Below, in pieces: positions 17,634-27,041 of a stretch of 64,000 nucleotides of DNA. The notes under the pieces were generated by a model. The model was not told the DNA's origin and searched no databases. It saw only the letters and a program-made list of their open reading frames with translations. The stretch comes from Pseudomonas sessilinigenes (GTDB lineage: Bacteria; Pseudomonadota; Gammaproteobacteria; Pseudomonadales; Pseudomonadaceae): NCBI RefSeq assembly GCF_003850565.1, contig NZ_CP027706.1:2232001-2296000 (forward strand), in the 5' to 3' direction. Numbering within the stretch: the first letter of the stretch is position 1; the number at the start of each line of letters is the position of its first letter. The position numbers were made by a program, and so were the translations under genes.

Positions 17634-18806
17634 ATGAATCTGCCCCAGCATCACGCCCGCCTGGCCCTGTTTTTATGTGGTTGCGCGGCTTTTCTCCATT
17701 TGTATGCCACCCAGGGCATTCTCCAGGTACTGGCCCAAGAGTTTGCCGTGGGCACCGCGGAGGCCGGCTGGAGCATCACCCTGACCACGCTGGGTGTGGC
17801 GCTCAGCGCGCCTTTGAGCACGCGCTTGAGCAGCTGCTTTCCACAACGCACGGTGATCGTGCTGGCCGCCTTGCTCCTGGCACTGCCGTCGGTGTTGCTG
17901 GCTGGCGCTGGCAGCCTGTTCCAGCTGCTGGCCTGGCGCCTGGTCGAAGGCCTGCTGATTCCCCTGGTGTTCGCCACCAGCGTGGCCTATATCGGCGATC
18001 GCTGGAGCGGCGGCACCGTCACCGAAGTCACCAGCCTCTATGTCGCCGGTACCGTGCTCGGCGGCTTCGCCGGGCGCTTTGTCACCGGCGTCGCGACCCA
18101 GTACCTGGGCTGGCGCGAGGCCTTTGTGGTCCTGGCGGGTCTGAGCGTGCTCATCGGCCTGGCCATCCATCGCCTGTTGCCGGCCAATCCCCCCGTGCCG
18201 GCCGGTAACACCACGCGCCGGGCGGGTCTGCGTGAGCTGTGCAGCAAACCCTTGCTGGCGGCCTATGGCGTGGGGTTCTGCGTACTGTTTTCGCAAGTCG
18301 CCACCTTTACCTATGCCGGGCTCTACCTCAGCCAGCCACCCTTCGCGCTGGGGCCGGCGGCCCTGGGCACGCTCTACAGCGTATTCCTGCTGGCACTGGT
18401 GGTCATTCCCGTCGCCGGTCGCCTGAGCCGCTCCCGTCCCCAGGTCGAGTTGCTAGCGGTCGCGGCGCTGCTCGGCGTCTGCGGTTCGGCCCTGACCCTA
18501 CTGTCCTCCCTGTGGCTGATGGTGCTGGGCCTGGCGCTGAGCTCCACCGGGGTGTTCCTGGCCCAGGCTGCGGCCAATGCCTTTACCAGTACCAGGGCCG
18601 GGCCAAACAAGGCTCGTGCGGTAGGGCTATACCTGAGCTGCTACTACCTGGGGGGCAGCGGCGGGGCTCTGGTCCCGGCACTGCTTTGGGAGCGCTGGGG
18701 CTGGCATGGCTGCGTAGCGCTGATCGTGATGTTCCAACTGCTGGTCCTGCTGATCGGCTGGTTTGGCTGGCGCGCCCCGCAACCCCGGCGGCAGTTGGCC
18801 GGTTGA
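17634..18806 (+). CDS. MFS transporter (YnfM/arabinose-efflux-like)
   Basis: This inner-membrane protein of 390 residues has about 12 hydrophobic segments, starting at FLCGCAAFLHLYATQGILQV. The intracellular loop between helices 2 and 3 (TRLSSCFPQRTVI) stands in for the MFS motif A, and the helix 4-5 region is RLVEGLLIPLVFATSVAYIG. The sequence resembles drug:H+ antiporters of the YnfM type, which export small molecules. The substrate cannot be deduced. Expression is probably governed by the divergent LysR gene. A second MFS gene starts 60 bases after its stop and may be co-transcribed. Confidence 0.85.
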   Translation: MNLPQHHARLALFLCGCAAFLHLYATQGILQVLAQEFAVGTAEAGWSITLTTLGVALSAPLSTRLSSCFPQRTVIVLAALLLALPSVLLAGAGSLFQLLAWRLVEGLLIPLVFATSVAYIGDRWSGGTVTEVTSLYVAGTVLGGFAGRFVTGVATQYLGWREAFVVLAGLSVLIGLAIHRLLPANPPVPAGNTTRRAGLRELCSKPLLAAYGVGFCVLFSQVATFTYAGLYLSQPPFALGPAALGTLYSVFLLALVVIPVAGRLSRSRPQVELLAVAALLGVCGSALTLLSSLWLMVLGLALSSTGVFLAQAAANAFTSTRAGPNKARAVGLYLSCYYLGGSGGALVPALLWERWGWHGCVALIVMFQLLVLLIGWFGWRAPQPRRQLAG

Positions 18807-18865
18807 TTCAGCCAGCGCCTGCGACGTTGTTTGCTTTCTTCCCTCCACTTCATCCGGCCCACATC

Positions 18866-20074
18866 ATGAACGATCTGAACCACGCCACCCCGGCCCCCGC
18901 CAACGACACCCAGGTACGTCGCCGCTCCCTGCTGGCCGGATGCAGCGCCCATGCCGTGCATGACGGGCTCACCGATGTGATCTACGTATTGCTACCGCTC
19001 TGGCAGGCGCAATTTGCCTTGAGCTATGGGCAGATCGGCCTGTTGCGTGGGGTCTACTCCGCCATGATGGCCGGCTTCCAGTTGCTGGCCAGTCGGGCGG
19101 CCCGGCGCTGGGGGCGCGAGCGACTGCTGGTGGGCGGTACCGCACTGGCCGGGCTGGCCTACCTGCTGGCGGGGCAGGCCACCGGGCTTGCGGTATTGCT
19201 CCTGGCCCTGGCGCTCGGAGGCCTGGGCGCCAGCACCCAGCACCCCCTGGCCTCATCGATGATCACCGATACCCATGAAGCCGGTGGCGGGGTCAAGGAA
19301 GCCCTGGCCCAATACAACTTCGCCGGAGACATCGGCAAGACCCTGGTTCCCGGGTTGGTGGGGCTGCTGCTGGCCGTGGCCAGTTGGCGGGCCAGCGTCA
19401 CCCTGGTCGGCTTGCTGGGGCTGGGTTGCGCAGTGCTGCTGTGGTGGCTGATGCCATCCAGGGACAGTACCTTGGCCATGCAGGGCAAGGCCCCGAAGGC
19501 CGCCAACGGCCATGGCTCGCTCAGTGGGTTATGGGCGCTGATCATCACCGGCACGCTGGACAGTGCCGTGCGCATGGGCTTCCTGACCTTCCTGCCGTTC
19601 CTGCTCAAGGCCAAGGGCGCGGGTAGCGTCGGGATCGGCCTGGCCCTGACCCTGCTGTTCATCGGCGGCGCGTTCGGCAAGCTGTTCTGCGGTTATCTCG
19701 GGGCCCGCATCGGCATGATGAAGACCGTCTGGATCACCGAATCCAGCACGGCCTGCCTGATCGTGCTGGCGGTGTTCCTGCCCTATGGCGGCCTGATGCT
19801 GATGTTGCCGCTGCTGGGCCTGGTGCTCAACGGCACCTCATCGGTGCTCTATGGCGCAGTGCCGGACCTGGCGGCTGCCGGCAAGCGCGAACAGGCGTTC
19901 TCGCTGTTCTACACCGGCACCATCGGCGGCGGGGCGCTGGCCCCGGTTCTGGCAGGCCTGCTCAGCGATGCCAGCAGCGTGATGGTAGCGATCATGGTAC
20001 TGGCGGCGCTCCTGCTGTTGACGCTGCCACTGTCGTGGTACGTGCAACGTGGGTTGCACGTCGAGGGCGGCTGA
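18866..20074 (+). CDS. MFS transporter (Fsr/fosmidomycin-resistance-like)
   Basis: The protein has 402 residues with about 12 membrane-spanning segments. It begins with a 20-residue hydrophilic tail and then SLLAGCSAHAVHDGLTDVIY, with the early His and Asp seen in Fsr-type proteins. Further typical stretches are GLGASTQHPLASSMITDTHE and FNFAGDIGKTLVPGLVGLLL (the first F reads Y). Fsr of E. coli exports fosmidomycin; related proteins export various drugs. The true start is the ATG at 18866; the long frame open from 18239 overlaps the preceding gene and is not coding there. The substrate is unknown. The gene is followed by 224 bases that include the candidate TetR operator. Confidence 0.83.
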   Translation: MNDLNHATPAPANDTQVRRRSLLAGCSAHAVHDGLTDVIYVLLPLWQAQFALSYGQIGLLRGVYSAMMAGFQLLASRAARRWGRERLLVGGTALAGLAYLLAGQATGLAVLLLALALGGLGASTQHPLASSMITDTHEAGGGVKEALAQYNFAGDIGKTLVPGLVGLLLAVASWRASVTLVGLLGLGCAVLLWWLMPSRDSTLAMQGKAPKAANGHGSLSGLWALIITGTLDSAVRMGFLTFLPFLLKAKGAGSVGIGLALTLLFIGGAFGKLFCGYLGARIGMMKTVWITESSTACLIVLAVFLPYGGLMLMLPLLGLVLNGTSSVLYGAVPDLAAAGKREQAFSLFYTGTIGGGALAPVLAGLLSDASSVMVAIMVLAALLLLTLPLSWYVQRGLHVEGG

Positions 20075-20237
20075 GTCGCGGGAGCCATGCGCTTGCAGTC
20101 GTTATGCACCATTTTTCACATAGATTTACAGCTGCCGGAAAAGCTCCGCGCTAGCCTGTCGTCATTGCAGATCGCCAGCCAGGGGACGATCCCGGCCATG
20201 CCGTGGAGCGTTGGCCGCGGCTGGCTCTGGACTCAAA

Positions 20238-20261
20238 AATAGATCGATCAATCAGTCTATT
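20238..20261. promoter_or_regulatory. Candidate TetR operator
   Basis: This 24-base imperfect palindrome, AATAGA at one end and TCTATT at the other with a GATCGATC core, has 18 of 24 positions symmetric. It lies 38 bases before the TetR start codon, in the size range and position of an autoregulatory operator. Confidence 0.5.
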
Positions 20262-20298
20262 CATCGCGCTGCACGAGCCTGCTGCGCCAGGATGAGCA

Positions 20299-20910
20299 AT
20301 GAGAACGGCAGACCCCTACAAGGCACAGCATCGGCGTCGCCAGATCCTTGGCGCCGCGGTGGAATGTTTCGCCCGCCACGGTTTCCACGCCACCAGCACC
20401 GCACAGATCTGCGCCGCTGCCGGGATGAGCCCGGGCAACCTGTTTCATTACTTTCCCAGCAAGGCAGCGATCATCGCGGCCATTGCCGAGCAGGAGCAGG
20501 ACAACATGCTCCGCTTGTTCGAGCGCTGGTCCGCTGCCGAGGACGCGCTGGGGGCCATCGAGGAACTCGCCCTGGCCATGATGGCGCTTTCCAGCGACCC
20601 GCTGCAGGCCCGCATCAGCATCGAGGTCGCTGCTGAGGCCACGCGTAATCCGCAGGTGGGGGCACTGTTCGCGGCCAATGAAGCCCAGGTCAAGGCGGGT
20701 CTGGCGGTGTTGCTCGAACGCGGCATGGCCGCCGGCCAGGTCGACCCGCAGCTCGACCCGGGCAAGGCCGCGGTATGGCTGGTGGCGCTCACCGAGGGCG
20801 CCATCGCCAGGGTAGTGCTGGAGCCCGGGTTCAAGGCCCGGGAGCACCAACCCATGCTGCGCCAGATCATTCGGCGCTTTCTGCGCCCCCAACCCCTGGA
20901 GCCTGGTTGA
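20299..20910 (+). CDS. TetR/AcrR-family transcriptional repressor
   Basis: The product has 203 residues. The N-terminal helix-turn-helix spans about 12-58 (RRRQILGAAVECFARHGFHA, TSTAQICAAAGMSPGNLFHY, FPSKAAIIAAI). The C-terminal helical ligand domain has a variable sequence. It precedes an RND adaptor-pump pair on the same strand, separated by 96 bases, which is the common layout for a repressor that is relieved by a pump substrate. The start ATG at 20299 follows AGGATGAG. The candidate operator upstream would allow self-repression, and the pump genes probably share the transcript. The ligand is unknown. Confidence 0.9.
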   Translation: MRTADPYKAQHRRRQILGAAVECFARHGFHATSTAQICAAAGMSPGNLFHYFPSKAAIIAAIAEQEQDNMLRLFERWSAAEDALGAIEELALAMMALSSDPLQARISIEVAAEATRNPQVGALFAANEAQVKAGLAVLLERGMAAGQVDPQLDPGKAAVWLVALTEGAIARVVLEPGFKAREHQPMLRQIIRRFLRPQPLEPG

Positions 20911-21006
20911 GTACCGCCCGCAGTACTCCAGGCAGCCATGGCCAGCTCCACGGCAGAGCATTGCGCCCAGCGCAAGGGCGCGCGTAATCATTCGAGAATC
21001 CAGCAG

Positions 21007-22221
21007 ATGAACCCGACGAATCCCACCCCCGAGCAACGGCGCGAGCAGCGGCTCCAACGCCTGGCCCAGCACAAGCCCAAGCTCCTGATCATGGCGCTGC
21101 TGACCCTGGTGGTCGCCGTGCTGGCGCTGTGGCTGCCAGGAACCCAACTGCCCGGTGGCAATAACAACCAGGTAGCGCCGGCCATGAAGGTCAGCAGCGT
21201 CGTGGCCCAGCCGGGCAGTGTCGGGCAGAACCTGTTCATCAGCGGCAGTGTGGTCCCCCGGGAAGAAATCGCCATTGGCACCGCGTTGCAAGAACAGCGC
21301 GTCGCGGCTGTCTTGGTGGAAGAGGGAGACCAGGTGATAGCGGGCCAGACCCTGGCGCAGTTGGAAACCAGCACTCTGGACGCCCGGGTACAACAGGCCG
21401 AGGCTGCGCTGCGTCGCAGCACTGCTCTGATCCGCCAGCACCAGGCGCTGCATGCCGAGGCCCGGGCCAGCCTTGGCCGCCTCGATCAACTGGGCAGCGT
21501 TGGTGCTGCCAGTGCCCAGCAGGTGGATCAGCAGCGGGCCCAGTCGCGGTCTGCCGAGGCTAACCTGGCGGCAGCCCAGGCCGAGCGTGAACAGGCGCAG
21601 GCCGAGCTGGCGGATGCCCGGGCCCAGCGGCAGAAAGCCGTGGTGCGGGCACCGGTGGCGGGGGTGATCTCCGAGCGCCATGCCCGTATCGGAGCCATGA
21701 GCGGCAGCGAGCCACTATTTCGCTTGATCCGCGACAACCAGCTGGAGCTGGACGGCGAAGTGACGCAGAACGGCCTGGGCCTGCTTGAAGTCGGCACCCA
21801 GGTACAGGTCCAGGCAGCGGGGGTGGCGACGCCAGTGGCCGGCACTGTGCGCCTGTTGGCCCCGAAGGTCGACCCTACGAGCCGGCGAGCCCGGGTACGC
21901 ATTGCCCTGGCCGCCGAGCCCGGCCTGCGTGCCGGCAGCTTCGCCAGCGCCAGCCTGGAGAGACCGCAACAGGCCACGAGCCTGGTGCTGCCACAGCGGG
22001 CCCTGACTTTCGTCAGCGACGAACAGGCCTCGGTCATGGTGCTGGAGCCGGACGGTACGGCCAAGTTGCGCCAGGTTCGTGTCGGTCGGCGTGATGGTAT
22101 CCAGGTCGAGGTACTCGCTGGCCTCGCCGAGGGTGAGCGGGTCGTGGCCCAGGCCTCGGCGTTCGTTCGCGATGGCGATATCGTCAACCCGGATGACGAG
22201 CCGTCGAGGGCGACGCCATGA
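21007..22221 (+). CDS. RND efflux periplasmic adaptor (membrane fusion protein)
   Basis: The protein has 404 residues, with one N-terminal membrane anchor (about 25-43, KLLIMALLTLVVAVLALWL) and no lipobox. The order of parts follows the HlyD/AcrA adaptor family: first lipoyl half (EEGDQVIAGQTLAQLETSTL), a long coiled coil (about 120-210, rich in Ala, Gln and Glu), second lipoyl half (VVRAPVAGVISERHARIGA), a beta-barrel and a membrane-proximal domain. It bridges the RND pump to an outer-membrane channel, which is not encoded here. The ATG at 21007 was chosen because the sequence before it is unlike the family; a start 69 bases upstream is open but weak. The stop overlaps the pump start as ATGA. 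Confidence 0.9.
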   Translation: MNPTNPTPEQRREQRLQRLAQHKPKLLIMALLTLVVAVLALWLPGTQLPGGNNNQVAPAMKVSSVVAQPGSVGQNLFISGSVVPREEIAIGTALQEQRVAAVLVEEGDQVIAGQTLAQLETSTLDARVQQAEAALRRSTALIRQHQALHAEARASLGRLDQLGSVGAASAQQVDQQRAQSRSAEANLAAAQAEREQAQAELADARAQRQKAVVRAPVAGVISERHARIGAMSGSEPLFRLIRDNQLELDGEVTQNGLGLLEVGTQVQVQAAGVATPVAGTVRLLAPKVDPTSRRARVRIALAAEPGLRAGSFASASLERPQQATSLVLPQRALTFVSDEQASVMVLEPDGTAKLRQVRVGRRDGIQVEVLAGLAEGERVVAQASAFVRDGDIVNPDDEPSRATP

Positions 22222-25200
22222 GCCTGCAACTGTCCTCTTGGGCGATCCGCCGGCCGATCCCCACCCTGGTGATGTTCCTGGTGTTGACGGTCGCTGGCTG
22301 GTTCTCTTTCGTGCAGTTGCCGATCAATGCCAATCCCAGGGTGGAGTTCCCGGTGATCACCGTAGTGATTTCCCAGGTCGGGGCGGCGCCCACCGAACTT
22401 GAGCATTCGGTGACCCTGCGGGTCGAGCGCGCGGTATCGGGCCTGGCCGGGATCCGCCATATCACCTCCACCGTGGGCGACGGTATTTCCCTGACCACCG
22501 TGGAGTTCCAGCTAGGGGTCGACCCGGGACGCGCGGCCAACGATATCCGCGACGCCATCGCGCTGATCCGCGCCGACCTGCCACAGACCATCGAGGAGCC
22601 GATGATCACCCGTGTCGATGTCGAGGGCGGGGCGATCCTCAACTATGCGGTGCAGGGGCGCGACCGCCAGCTGGCTGACTTGTCCTGGTTCGTCGACGAT
22701 GTACTGAGCCGTGAGTTGCTGGCGGTGCCGGGGGTACAGAAGGTCCAGCGCCAGGGTGGCGTCGAGCGCGAGGTCAGGGTCGAGTTGCAGGCCGAGCGCC
22801 TGCAAGCCCTGGGCGTGACCGCCGACCAGGTCAATGCGCAACTGGTGCAGAGCAATATCAACGTGCCTGGTGGGCGGGCCAGCGTGGCCAGCAGCGAGCA
22901 ATCCATCCGCACCCTGGGCAGTGCACCGACCGTGCACGCCCTGGCCAATACACCCATTGCCTTGTCCGATGGACGCTGGGCACGCCTGGAGGACCTGGCC
23001 AAGGTCTACGACGGTGCCAGCGAGGCCCGCTCCAGGGCCCGGCTCGACGGTCGGGAGGTGGTGGGGGTCGCAGTGTTTCGCGCCAAAGGCTCCAGCGACA
23101 CCCGGGTCGCCGCCGGGGTAGAGGCCACGATCCAGCGCCTGCAGCAGCAAAACCCCGACCTGCAGATCCTCCAGGTCTCGTCCACCGTTGACTACACCCT
23201 GGCCAGCTATGACGCTGCCGTCATGACCCTGGTAGAAGGCGCGTTGTTGACCGTGCTGGTGGTGTTCGTCTTCCTCAGGAGCTGGCGTGCCACCCTGGTG
23301 GCTGCCATTGCCTTGCCGCTCTCGATCCTGCCGACCTTCGTGGCGATGATCGCCTTCGGCTATTCCCTCAACAGCATCACTTTGTTGGCGTTGACCCTGG
23401 TGATCGGCATCCTGGTGGACGACGCCATCGTCGAGATCGAGAACATCGAGCGTCATCTGGACCAGGGCAAGCGTCCCTACCAGGCGGCAATCGATGCCAG
23501 CGACGCCATCGGCTTTGCCGTGGTGGCGATCACGGCGACCATCGTTGCGGTGTTCCTGCCGGTGAGCTTCATCGGTGGTTTCGTCGGCCAGTACTTCGCT
23601 CCGTTCGGCATCACCGTATCGGCGGCGGTGCTGGCTTCGTTGCTGGTGGCGCGACTGGTCACGCCCTTGCTGGCGGCCTATCTGTTGGCACCCAAGGCCT
23701 GCGCCAGTGGAGGACACGACCCGGCGCCAGTCTCGCCGCGAGGAATCCTGGCGCACTACCTGAACCTGCTGGAATGGGCCCTGGGCCATCGACGCCGAAG
23801 CCTGGGTATCGCCGGCTTGTTCCTGTGTGGCTCGTTCGCCCTGGTGCCGCTGCTGCCTTCGGGCTTCATGCCGGTCAACGACACCAGCCTGACGCGTATC
23901 GATGTGTTCCTGCCGCCGGGCACGCCCCTGGCCCAGACCGACGAGGTTTTCACCCGCATGGCCGAGCAACTGCGCCAGCGGCCCGAGGTGCTCTCGGTGT
24001 TCGCCACCGCCGGCGGTGAAGACCCGTCCGGCACCACCGACGTGGCGACCGGGCAACTGCTGGTCCGGCTGGTGCCGGCCAGCGAGCGCGAACTCAGCCA
24101 GAAAGCCTTCGAGCAGTCCCTGCGCCCGTTGCTCAACGGTTTTGCCGACCTGCGCTATTCCTTTCGTGGCGAGGCCGCGGCACGGGATGTCTCGATCATC
24201 CTGGTGGGGGCCGATGGCCAGGTCCTGAGCCAGGCCGCCCATGCCTTGCAACGGCAGATGCGCGGTATCCAGGGGCTGGCCAACGTCCAGGTCAACGAGC
24301 CGCTGGCACGTCCGGAACTGCTGATCCAGCCCCGGGCGGACGAGGCGGCGAGGGCCGGGGTCAGTGCCCAGGCCATCGGCAGCGTGGCTCGGATCGCCAC
24401 CGTGGGGGAGATCAACTCCAGCTCGGCGCGTTTCAACTTTCCCGATCGCCAGGTGCCGATCCGGGTACTGCTGCCGCAGATCAAGCAGGGTGATCTCGAT
24501 GCCCTGAACAACCTTGGCGTGGGCACCAACAGCGGCACCGTGGTGCCGCTGAGCGCCGTGGCCGATATCGGTTATGGCAGCGGGCCGGCGCGGATCGAGC
24601 GTTTCTCGCGGCTGCGCAGGATCTCGGTGGATGCCGATCTGTCCGGGCTGACCCTGGGGACTGCACTGGAGGCCGTGGAGCAGCTACCGGCCCTGCAAGA
24701 CCTGCCCCAGGGCGTGACTCGCATGGAGTACGGCGATGGCGAGTACATGACCGAGATGTTCGACAAGTTCGCCGTGGCCATGGGCTTCGGCATCATGATG
24801 GTGTTCGCGGTGCTGGTGCTGCTGTTTCGCGATTTCCTGCAGCCACTGACCATTCTCACTGCGCTGCCACTGTCGGTGGGCGGAGCCATCGGCGGGCTGT
24901 TGCTGTATGGCGCCGCCATCGACATGCCAGTGGTCATCGGCCTGTTGATGTTGATGGGCATCGTCACCAAGAACTCGATCCTGCTGGTGGAGTTCACCAT
25001 CGAGAAGCGCCGTGCCGGCGTGTCCCGGCACCAGGCCCTGATGCAGTCGGGAGCCGAACGGGCGCGGCCGATCATCATGACCACCCTGGCCATGGTCGCC
25101 GGCATGCTCCCGGCGGTGTTCAGCACCGGGGCCGATGCCGGTTTCCGCGCCCCCATGGCGGTGGCGGTGATCGGCGGCCTGGTGACCTCGACCCTGCTCA

Positions 25201-25319
25201 GCCTGGTGCTGGTGCCGGTGGTGTTCAGCTACCTGGACGACTTGAACCAGTGGCTGGCGCCGCGCCTGGCCCGGCTGACCTCGGTGACGGCGCAGGACCG
25301 CGCCGAAGGGCGCCTGTGA
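22218..25319 (+). CDS. RND efflux pump inner-membrane subunit
   Basis: This 1033-residue pump has the RND architecture: helix 1 (PIPTLVMFLVLTVAGWFSF), a first large periplasmic loop, helices 2-6, a second large loop from about 560 and helices 8-12. The proton relay is present, with Asp401-Asp402 in GILVDDAIVEIENIERH and Lys918 in VTKNSILLVEF. The tandem periplasmic loops resemble the MdtB/MuxB/AcrB drug group rather than metal pumps. It uses the proton gradient to export its substrate through the adaptor and an unknown outer-membrane partner. The start overlaps the adaptor stop by four bases, so the two are translationally coupled. The substrate is not known; lipopeptide export is possible by proximity, though macAB fits that role better. 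Confidence 0.93.
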   Translation: MSLQLSSWAIRRPIPTLVMFLVLTVAGWFSFVQLPINANPRVEFPVITVVISQVGAAPTELEHSVTLRVERAVSGLAGIRHITSTVGDGISLTTVEFQLGVDPGRAANDIRDAIALIRADLPQTIEEPMITRVDVEGGAILNYAVQGRDRQLADLSWFVDDVLSRELLAVPGVQKVQRQGGVEREVRVELQAERLQALGVTADQVNAQLVQSNINVPGGRASVASSEQSIRTLGSAPTVHALANTPIALSDGRWARLEDLAKVYDGASEARSRARLDGREVVGVAVFRAKGSSDTRVAAGVEATIQRLQQQNPDLQILQVSSTVDYTLASYDAAVMTLVEGALLTVLVVFVFLRSWRATLVAAIALPLSILPTFVAMIAFGYSLNSITLLALTLVIGILVDDAIVEIENIERHLDQGKRPYQAAIDASDAIGFAVVAITATIVAVFLPVSFIGGFVGQYFAPFGITVSAAVLASLLVARLVTPLLAAYLLAPKACASGGHDPAPVSPRGILAHYLNLLEWALGHRRRSLGIAGLFLCGSFALVPLLPSGFMPVNDTSLTRIDVFLPPGTPLAQTDEVFTRMAEQLRQRPEVLSVFATAGGEDPSGTTDVATGQLLVRLVPASERELSQKAFEQSLRPLLNGFADLRYSFRGEAAARDVSIILVGADGQVLSQAAHALQRQMRGIQGLANVQVNEPLARPELLIQPRADEAARAGVSAQAIGSVARIATVGEINSSSARFNFPDRQVPIRVLLPQIKQGDLDALNNLGVGTNSGTVVPLSAVADIGYGSGPARIERFSRLRRISVDADLSGLTLGTALEAVEQLPALQDLPQGVTRMEYGDGEYMTEMFDKFAVAMGFGIMMVFAVLVLLFRDFLQPLTILTALPLSVGGAIGGLLLYGAAIDMPVVIGLLMLMGIVTKNSILLVEFTIEKRRAGVSRHQALMQSGAERARPIIMTTLAMVAGMLPAVFSTGADAGFRAPMAVAVIGGLVTSTLLSLVLVPVVFSYLDDLNQWLAPRLARLTSVTAQDRAEGRL

Positions 25320-25364
25320 ATGCGGGCCGGGTGGCCGGCCAACCTTTGAACGACAACTTTGTGG

Positions 25365-26099
25365 ATGACCCTCATGACCTGGTTTTCAGCGACTGTTCAA
25401 GACTACTGGCAATCACAGTTCTGCTGCCCGGAAGGCTTGCAGGGCAACGGCGGTTTCAGTGTGCGACTCAATCCCGAACTGGAGGACGAGTCACGCCTGA
25501 TGCTGCTCCAGACCCCCGGCGGCAGCCAGGCGGCACTGACCCCGGCCATGGCGCAGATCATGGGGTTGCCCGAGGCCCCGGTAGCCACCGAGGCCGAGTT
25601 TCTGGCCCGGGTGGCGCGGGCCGGCATCACCTTCAATGGCGCCGACCATGTGTTCTATTTCCCTCGCCAGTGCCAGGCCGAGTTGCTTGGCGACGATGCC
25701 CTGGGCGATACCCGGGCGCTATCGGCCAGCGATGAGCAGGCCTTCACTGGCTTCCAGTCCAGTGCCAGCGAAGAGGACCTGGACAATGCCTACGTCGAGC
25801 TGGACCACTGGGCGGTATTCGGGGCGTTCGACGAAGGACGGTTGGTGGCGGCGGCCAGCCTGTATCCCTGGGACGAGTCGAGGCTGGCCGATCTCGGGGT
25901 CCTGACCCTGGAGCCGTTTCGCGGCCGTGGCCATGCGCGCAGGCTGGTGCGGGCCATCTGCCGACATGCCCTGGAGCAGGGCCAGGAGCCGCAGTACCGC
26001 TGCCAGACCGACAACCTGGCCTCGGTGGCGCTGGCCCGGGCTGCCGGGCTGGCGCTGTTCGGCCAGTGGTGGGCGGTTTCTGCGGACTGCGAGGTCTGA
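25365..26099 (+). CDS. GNAT-family N-acetyltransferase
   Basis: The product has about 244 residues. The C-terminal 110 residues hold the acetyl-CoA-binding core of the GNAT fold: AVFGAFDEGRLVAAASLYPW, LGVLTLEPFRGRGHARRLVR (motif A, RGRGHA) and NLASVALARAAGLALFGQWW (motif B). The first half is a variable lid, probably substrate-recognising. The start is ambiguous: TTG at 25359, ATG at 25365 or ATG at 25374 are all in frame and none has a strong ribosome-binding site. It follows the RND pump by 45 bases on the same strand and may be part of that resistance operon. The acyl acceptor is unknown. Confidence 0.8.
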   Translation: MTLMTWFSATVQDYWQSQFCCPEGLQGNGGFSVRLNPELEDESRLMLLQTPGGSQAALTPAMAQIMGLPEAPVATEAEFLARVARAGITFNGADHVFYFPRQCQAELLGDDALGDTRALSASDEQAFTGFQSSASEEDLDNAYVELDHWAVFGAFDEGRLVAAASLYPWDESRLADLGVLTLEPFRGRGHARRLVRAICRHALEQGQEPQYRCQTDNLASVALARAAGLALFGQWWAVSADCEV

Positions 26100-26233
26100 A
26101 GCCTCGGCGCTCTTGCCGTGGCGGGCCCGGCTGGACGCATTCTCAGGGGTGTTTCCTGAACCTGGACGGCCAACATTGACGCGGGCCCGGCCAAAACACC
26201 CGGGTGACCCGCATCAGGGTAGGGGAGGCAGGA

Positions 26234-27034
26234 TCAGGCGCCGACCATCCACTTGGCCAGGCCGTGGCGGCCACTGACCCCCAGCTTGGCGGCGGCACGC
26301 TTGAGGTAGGTCTCGATCGAGCTGTTCTTGACGCTCAGGCGCTGGGCCATCTCCGGCACCGTGCCGCCGGTCAGCAACCCCAGGCAGACTTCCTTTTCCC
26401 GGGCCGAGAGTGTGATGTCGCCCAGCGACAGGCGCTCGTCGAACTCCCGCTGCAACGGGGACTGGTCCTGATTGGCCACCGGCCGCGTGCTCCAGTTGCG
26501 CAGGCTCTTCAGGGCTTGTTGCCGATACTGTTGGGCATGGCGCTCCAGCAGTGGCAGCAGGGTTGTGGACAGGCTCTTGAGAAACGACAGCTCGGCCAGG
26601 GAAAAGGCGCCCTGGGCCGACTCGCGATAGAAGGCGATGACACAGCGGCGGTTGGCCTTGCGCGAGACCAGGTGGCACTGGTGGGGGAGATTGCGCGATT
26701 GCCGGTCATGGGGCTGGATGTTGATCTGGATCAGCAGCGAATCGTCCATTTCCAGCATCTTGTGCAGCAGCGGGTCATGGCGTCGCGGTGGCTCGGGCAG
26801 TGGCAGCTCTTCCTGCAAGCCGGCGCGCCCCAGCAGGGCGATCTCCCGGGAGCAGCCCAGGTTTTCGTCGAGGGTCCACTCGCTGAGCAACAGTTGGCTC
26901 ACCGAGACCAGCTTGTTCACCAGTTCGAGCATGTTGGCGGCGAACTGCCCATGGCCGGTGCTGGAGATCAACTGTCCCAGTTCCAGGTAGAAGTGTGGGG
27001 TTTGCATGTTCGCGAGGTTGCTGCTCAGACTCAT
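26234..27034 (-). CDS. LuxR-type regulator of the lipopeptide cluster
   Basis: The protein has 266 residues. A poorly conserved N-terminal sensor-like region is followed by a C-terminal LuxR helix-turn-helix at about 200-262 (LSAREKEVCLGLLTGGTVPE, MAQRLSVKNSSIETYLKRAA, LGVSGRHGLAKWM). It does not look like an acyl-homoserine-lactone receptor: the conserved aromatic and Asp residues of that domain are absent. LuxR proteins of this type flank lipopeptide synthetases in Pseudomonas and activate them. The start at 27034 is chosen for its Shine-Dalgarno (AAGGA) and because the upstream open frame is not protein-like. The leader carries an Rsm-type site and an inverted repeat, so control by the Gac/Rsm cascade is likely. 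Confidence 0.88.
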   Translation of the reverse strand: MSLSSNLANMQTPHFYLELGQLISSTGHGQFAANMLELVNKLVSVSQLLLSEWTLDENLGCSREIALLGRAGLQEELPLPEPPRRHDPLLHKMLEMDDSLLIQINIQPHDRQSRNLPHQCHLVSRKANRRCVIAFYRESAQGAFSLAELSFLKSLSTTLLPLLERHAQQYRQQALKSLRNWSTRPVANQDQSPLQREFDERLSLGDITLSAREKEVCLGLLTGGTVPEMAQRLSVKNSSIETYLKRAAAKLGVSGRHGLAKWMVGA

Positions 27035-27041
27035 ATCCCTA

